From Nitrospinaceae bacterium (GTDB taxonomy: Bacteria > Nitrospinota > Nitrospinia > Nitrospinales > VA-1): 8,125 nucleotides of DNA. Below are positions 5,706 through 8,125 of this stretch, one piece after another. The first letter of the stretch is position 1, and each line of letters opens with the position of its first letter. The notes beneath the pieces are model-generated. The model was not told the origin of the DNA and made no database searches. It saw only the letters and a list, made by a program, of their open reading frames with translations. The stretch is from NCBI GenBank assembly GCA_012961055.1, contig DUAA01000023.1:1-8125 (forward strand), given 5' to 3'. The position numbers and the translations under genes were made by a program.

Positions 5706-6404
5706 ATGAGAATAAATTCAATCCTGACTATTTTCTTTGTGATGACATTGTTCATCACCGAGACTGCTTTTGCCTATCCCAGTATTGCTAATTTGCAGAA
5801 AAAATATAGCCAGCCTAGACAGATCGTTCACACTGTCCAGAAGAATGAAAGTATATGGAGTATTTCTCAGCGGTTTAATATAGATCCTGCAAGGCTGGCA
5901 GAAATAAATGGTCTTGATAACCCCGACCTGATCTTTCCGGGGAACAAGTTGACTATAAGAATACAAGTTGACGGTTCTATCCACGTATTAGACAAGGAAG
6001 AGCCTGTCGATGTTATTTCATCAGGCAATCTTCAACCGCTTGAGGCTGTAGCCCACATCACTTATCCAGACAAGAATGATATCTTTTCTCCGGAGAACCC
6101 CGTTGTCTCTTATGAATTTCCCGAGACCGTTTTGAAGTCACAAGGTAAACCCTTGCAGGAACCTTTGGTTTTCAAGACTTTCGAAAAGTTCGTTAAGTGG
6201 CTGTCAGCGAGCCTTGGCTATCCAAGTGACATGACACAGGCAAGGAGTCAGGCAAGCTTTGATCCACCTACCAGCCCGACATACCTCAGCTCAAATAGTT
6301 TCTTTGGGAACACTCTGTCTCTGAATGGAGATGTGATCTCCTTCATCGATAATTTCTCTTCATATATCACAGGAATAACCAGCCCCCCACCCAAATCTCT
6401 GTAG
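5706..6404 (+). CDS. Exported LysM-domain protein
   Basis: The protein has 232 residues. Residues 1-23 are a Sec signal peptide (RINSILTIFFVMTLFITETAFA, cleavage after AFA). A single LysM domain spans about 41-86: V-H-T-V-Q-K-N-E-S-I-W-S-I-S-Q-R-F at the start, the 'EINGL' turn (67-71), and 'IFPGNKLTI' (76-84). LysM binds N-acetylglucosamine-containing glycans, so the protein probably associates with peptidoglycan in the periplasm. The C-terminal 145 residues have no recognised domain, are rich in Ser, Pro and Asn, and show no peptidase motif (no NlpC/P60 Cys-His, no M23 HxH). It may act as a wall-binding anchor or adaptor. The ATG has no strong Shine-Dalgarno sequence, but the signal peptide supports it. 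The next gene follows after 75 bases without a visible terminator, suggesting one transcript. Confidence 0.87.
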   Translation: MRINSILTIFFVMTLFITETAFAYPSIANLQKKYSQPRQIVHTVQKNESIWSISQRFNIDPARLAEINGLDNPDLIFPGNKLTIRIQVDGSIHVLDKEEPVDVISSGNLQPLEAVAHITYPDKNDIFSPENPVVSYEFPETVLKSQGKPLQEPLVFKTFEKFVKWLSASLGYPSDMTQARSQASFDPPTSPTYLSSNSFFGNTLSLNGDVISFIDNFSSYITGITSPPPKSL

Positions 6405-6479
6405 TTCACCCAGACCGTCAAATATATGGAGTAGGAACCATTGCTCTATTACATTGAACCCTAATTGGGGAATTACGAG

Positions 6480-7292
6480 ATGAATACAAGAACTAACCTT
6501 AGTTTCGACAAAAATGATCTGTTGAGCTTGATAGCTACAAGCCAGAGGCATATAGAGACCCTTACAAATCTTCTTTCAGTGAGCAATGCGCTGGATAGCT
6601 CCTCCACGCCCTTGACTTCTGACCCTATAGTTTCTCCAGAAGAGTTAATAGAGCTAGAGGATAAAGTTTCCAAAATAAGTATGTCTTTTGAGAGCGACTC
6701 CAGCATTCTCCTGAAACATTCAGATAAGCCAGCGGTTGAATACAGTTGTGAACAAATGGGATTCAGGAGCCAGGAAACAAAAACCTGGAAAATGCTGATA
6801 GAAATTCTTTGTTTTGAGCCACATACCTTTTCATTTGGAAGTGCCTACATTTATCCTGATGGAGGTAGAGAGAAAAGGTATAAATGCAAAGACTATGATG
6901 CAAGATGGAAACTATATGATGAACTCAACAAGAAGCTACTGGTCTTCTTTAAAAGGGAGTTTGGTTGGAACTTTCCTGCAGGGTATAAGTTATACGAGAG
7001 TCTTGCTGAGAAAAGTGATAGAGAAAAAAGTTTCAAGTTTTCCGTAAATCCACCTTTATTGCAGACTAATACAACTGCCGTTGAAGGCGAAGGGAGTTTA
7101 ATGGCTGATATTGAAAAGCAGTTTTTGTCTCTTAACGAGAGTGACCTTGTACTAAAAATAGAGATGCTCAATGGCGATGATATAAGCATAGATTCGAGTG
7201 AGCCTCCTGAGAACCTGGTAGCAGCTATAAATGTTGGAAAAGAAAAATTCGAGTGGAGTGATGATACAGTAATGAAACTCATTTGTACTTGA
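6480..7292 (+). CDS. Unrecognised 270-residue protein
   Basis: No family is recognised. The ATG at 6480 is chosen over an in-frame TTG at 6465 because GGGG (6467-6470) then sits at ribosome-binding distance. There is no signal peptide or membrane helix, so it is probably cytoplasmic. Three zones can be seen: an N-terminal amphipathic helix (about 10-38, LLSLIATSQRHIETLTNLLS); a Ser/Glu-rich linker (39-85); and a dense, aromatic-rich central region (about 100-175) with T-W-K-M-L-I-E-I-L, F-S-F-G-S-A-Y-I-Y-P-D-G-G, and a basic helical run with K-Y-K-C-K-D-Y-D-A-R-W, ending in F-P-A-G-Y-K-L-Y-E. The C-terminal third is acidic. The central zone looks like a folded domain. It lies 75 bases after the LysM gene and before a strong terminator, so the two are probably co-transcribed. 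Codon use resembles its neighbours. Confidence 0.75.
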   Translation: MNTRTNLSFDKNDLLSLIATSQRHIETLTNLLSVSNALDSSSTPLTSDPIVSPEELIELEDKVSKISMSFESDSSILLKHSDKPAVEYSCEQMGFRSQETKTWKMLIEILCFEPHTFSFGSAYIYPDGGREKRYKCKDYDARWKLYDELNKKLLVFFKREFGWNFPAGYKLYESLAEKSDREKSFKFSVNPPLLQTNTTAVEGEGSLMADIEKQFLSLNESDLVLKIEMLNGDDISIDSSEPPENLVAAINVGKEKFEWSDDTVMKLICT

Positions 7293-7310
7293 CCCAGCTG
7301 TCTGGTTCGG

Positions 7311-7350
7311 CAGTCCTCAGATAATCCTGTCTGAGGACTGTTTTCTTTTA
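7311..7350 (+). terminator. Strong intrinsic terminator
   Basis: CAGTCCTCAGA (7311-7321) pairs perfectly over 11 bp with TCTGAGGACTG (7330-7340) around an eight-base loop, followed directly by TTTTCTTTTA. It begins 19 bases after the stop at 7292 and closes the LysM/unknown-gene unit. It also insulates the STAS unit from upstream transcription. Confidence 0.92.
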
Positions 7351-7358
7351 TAGTCCTT

Positions 7359-7388
7359 TTGTTCGAGTGAACAATACTTCTCGAACAA
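7359..7388. promoter_or_regulatory. Cluster of TTGTTC/GAACAA half-sites, candidate operator
   Basis: TTGTTC (7359-7364) and GAACAA (7369-7374) form a perfect 6-bp palindrome with a four-base spacer. A second GAACAA lies at 7383-7388, so TTGTTCGAG (7359-7367) also pairs with CTCGAACAA (7380-7388) over 9 bp. Three matching half-sites in 30 bases suggest a dimeric repressor site or alternative RNA hairpins. The TGTTC-N4-GAACA core resembles, from memory, the LexA motif reported for Verrucomicrobia; no SOS gene is present here. No T-tract follows the longer hairpin, so a second terminator is less likely. Confidence 0.4.
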
Positions 7389-7433
7389 GATTTATCCCCC
7401 TTGCATTAAGTGGTATTCGTCCTCTCCGTACTC

Positions 7434-7460
7434 TTGCCTGAAGGTTTCCATAAATAAAAT
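7434..7460 (+). promoter_or_regulatory. Weak candidate promoter for the STAS unit
   Basis: TTGCCT (7434-7439) and TAAAAT (7455-7460) match four and five consensus positions, but the 15-base spacer is short. Transcription would begin near 7467, exactly at the foot of the 7466-7518 hairpin, which gives the guess some internal consistency. Confidence 0.25.
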
Positions 7461-7465
7461 TTAAA

Positions 7466-7518
7466 GCAGTAACTTTCTTCCGAGATCTCTAACTATAAGA
7501 GTAAGGGAAGAATACTGC
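7466..7518 (+). promoter_or_regulatory. Long leader stem-loop before the STAS gene
   Basis: GCAGTA (7466-7471) plus TTCTTCC (7475-7481) pair with GGAAGAATACTGC (7506-7518), 13 pairs with a three-base bulge (ACT). The 24-base apical loop can form a further short CTCT/AGAG stem. The structure ends 12 bases before AAAGGAG (7531-7537), leaving the ribosome binding site exposed. It could stabilise the mRNA 5' end or act as a regulatory leader. Confidence 0.5.
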
Positions 7519-7544
7519 CCAAATTCAAACAAAGGAGATCAGTT

Positions 7545-7952
7545 GTGATTAATCTGAATTATTCCGGTTTTCGGGTCACAGAGTTAAATGAGAAGACAGT
7601 TGCTTTTCAGTTGACTGGAGATTTTGACAAACATGTGAGCTCATGGCTTCGCGAGGAGGTCTTGTCTCGAATTAAGAAACATAATGTGATCCTTGACTTG
7701 TCCCGAGTGAACAGCATTGACACGTCTGCTGTTGCTCTTCTGGTCGAATGTCTCCGAATCAGTGAGGCTACAGATAAAACCTTCAAGGTGATCGGCATAA
7801 ATACGAGGGTTAAAGATACTTTAGAGATGTTGAAGCTATCCAGCATATTTGAAAATATCAAGTTGTACCAAATCCCCAAAACAAATGGGTACATCCTGTC
7901 TCAACCCAGAAACTCTCACAATAAAACAAACCTGCCTGAAAGGATAAACTGA
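7545..7952 (+). CDS. STAS-domain protein (anti-anti-sigma/SpoIIAA- or MlaB-like)
   Basis: The protein has 135 residues and starts at GTG, with AAAGGAG (7531-7537) seven bases before it. One STAS domain fills about residues 8-110: an opening strand, 'TVAFQLTGDFD' (18-28), the helix 'SSWLREEVLSRIKK', the strand 'NVILDLSRVNSIDTSAVALL' (47-66), and then 'KVIGINTRVKDTLEMLKLSSIF'. The D59-T60-S61 motif aligns with the Asp-Ser-Ser of SpoIIAA, so S61 is the candidate phosphorylation site; the usual following glycine is alanine. Such proteins either bind anti-sigma kinases in partner-switching cascades or, as MlaB, support a lipid ABC transporter. Neither an RsbW-like kinase, a PP2C phosphatase nor an MlaE permease is visible here. 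A polar tail (111-135) extends past the domain. Its stop overlaps the next start (TGATG), implying translational coupling. Confidence 0.88.
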   Translation: MINLNYSGFRVTELNEKTVAFQLTGDFDKHVSSWLREEVLSRIKKHNVILDLSRVNSIDTSAVALLVECLRISEATDKTFKVIGINTRVKDTLEMLKLSSIFENIKLYQIPKTNGYILSQPRNSHNKTNLPERIN

Positions 7953-8125
7953 TGAGTAGTTTTTTAACAAGAAGGGATGCTATAGCCGTCATGGTCATGC
8001 AGGCAATTATTGTCAGGAAAGAAGTACTGAGGCCCACACCAAGACAGACTGCCCTATCAGCCGTGGAACACACTGATGCATTGCTAGAAATGATTGCAAA
8101 TCAAAAAAAAGAATCCAAACGCTCA
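7952..8125 (+). CDS. Unrecognised small protein, incomplete at right edge
   Basis: The ATG at 7952 shares its A with the TGA of the STAS gene, and AAAGGAT (7939-7945) inside that gene provides a ribosome binding site. All 58 codons to the edge are open. The product has a basic start (LTRRD), a hydrophobic helix-like run (AIAVMVMQAIIV), and a second helix 'ALSAVEHTDALLEMIANQ', then a lysine-rich stretch that suggests the end is near. The spacing of Arg-Asp, Gln and 'A…DALL' recalls small helical proteins often annotated in phage genomes, but this is a loose resemblance. The coupling implies that it is made together with the STAS protein. Confidence 0.7.
   Translation, partial: MSSFLTRRDAIAVMVMQAIIVRKEVLRPTPRQTALSAVEHTDALLEMIANQKKESKRS

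Noticed and set aside
6465..6479. TTG as start of the unknown protein, adding five residues
   Set aside because: The ATG at 6480 has GGGG at suitable spacing, while the TTG would overlap that site and lacks its own.
7359..7388. Second intrinsic terminator in tandem with 7311-7350
   Set aside because: The 9-bp stem is convincing but is followed by GATTTATCCCCC rather than a T-tract; an operator or alternative hairpin fits better.
1..8125. CRISPR array, toxin-antitoxin pair, defence island or biosynthetic cluster
   Set aside because: No regularly spaced repeats, no Cas, nuclease, methyltransferase or toxin motifs, and no biosynthetic enzymes are visible on either strand.

Overview
This looks like chromosomal DNA of a Gram-negative bacterium. 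Two proteins carry Sec signal peptides, one is a lipoprotein, and there is a polytopic SLC13-type permease and a STAS-domain protein. Coding density is low, and the gaps are AT-rich and hold what look like worn-down transposase fragments. No rRNA, tRNA, CRISPR or intact mobile element is visible. The phylum cannot be fixed from this window; a free-living, perhaps marine, environmental lineage is only a guess.

Layout. Positions 1-63 hold the possible 3' end of a plus-strand gene. Positions 64-914 hold no convincing gene, but include a structured, locally GC-richer block at about 390-545 with a perfect 11-bp hairpin and a 9-bp direct repeat. At 915-1478 is an exported DUF442/TIGR01244-type protein with a C-x4-R loop. 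At 1722-2396 is a cytoplasmic pentapeptide-repeat protein with a GTG start and about 31 uninterrupted repeats. It converges with 2607-4388 (minus), an SLC13-family permease with two TrkA-C domains inserted between its membrane halves. The 4389-4859 gap holds a short remnant resembling the N-terminus of an IS110-type transposase. At 4860-5261 is a small TPR lipoprotein. The 5262-5705 gap holds a possible IS3-type transposase remnant (minus) and a promoter.

The right third has two transcription units. The first is a LysM-domain exported protein (5706-6404) followed by an unrecognised 270-residue protein (6480-7292), closed by a textbook intrinsic terminator (7311-7350). The second starts after a cluster of TTGTTC/GAACAA half-sites (7359-7388) and a long leader hairpin (7466-7518). 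It contains a STAS-domain protein (7545-7952), translationally coupled to a small unrecognised ORF that runs off the right edge (7952-8125).

No complete novel defence or metabolic system is evident. The most interesting items are the unknown protein behind the LysM gene, the STAS/small-ORF pair with its leader structures, the loop-free pentapeptide solenoid, and the decayed transposase fragments.
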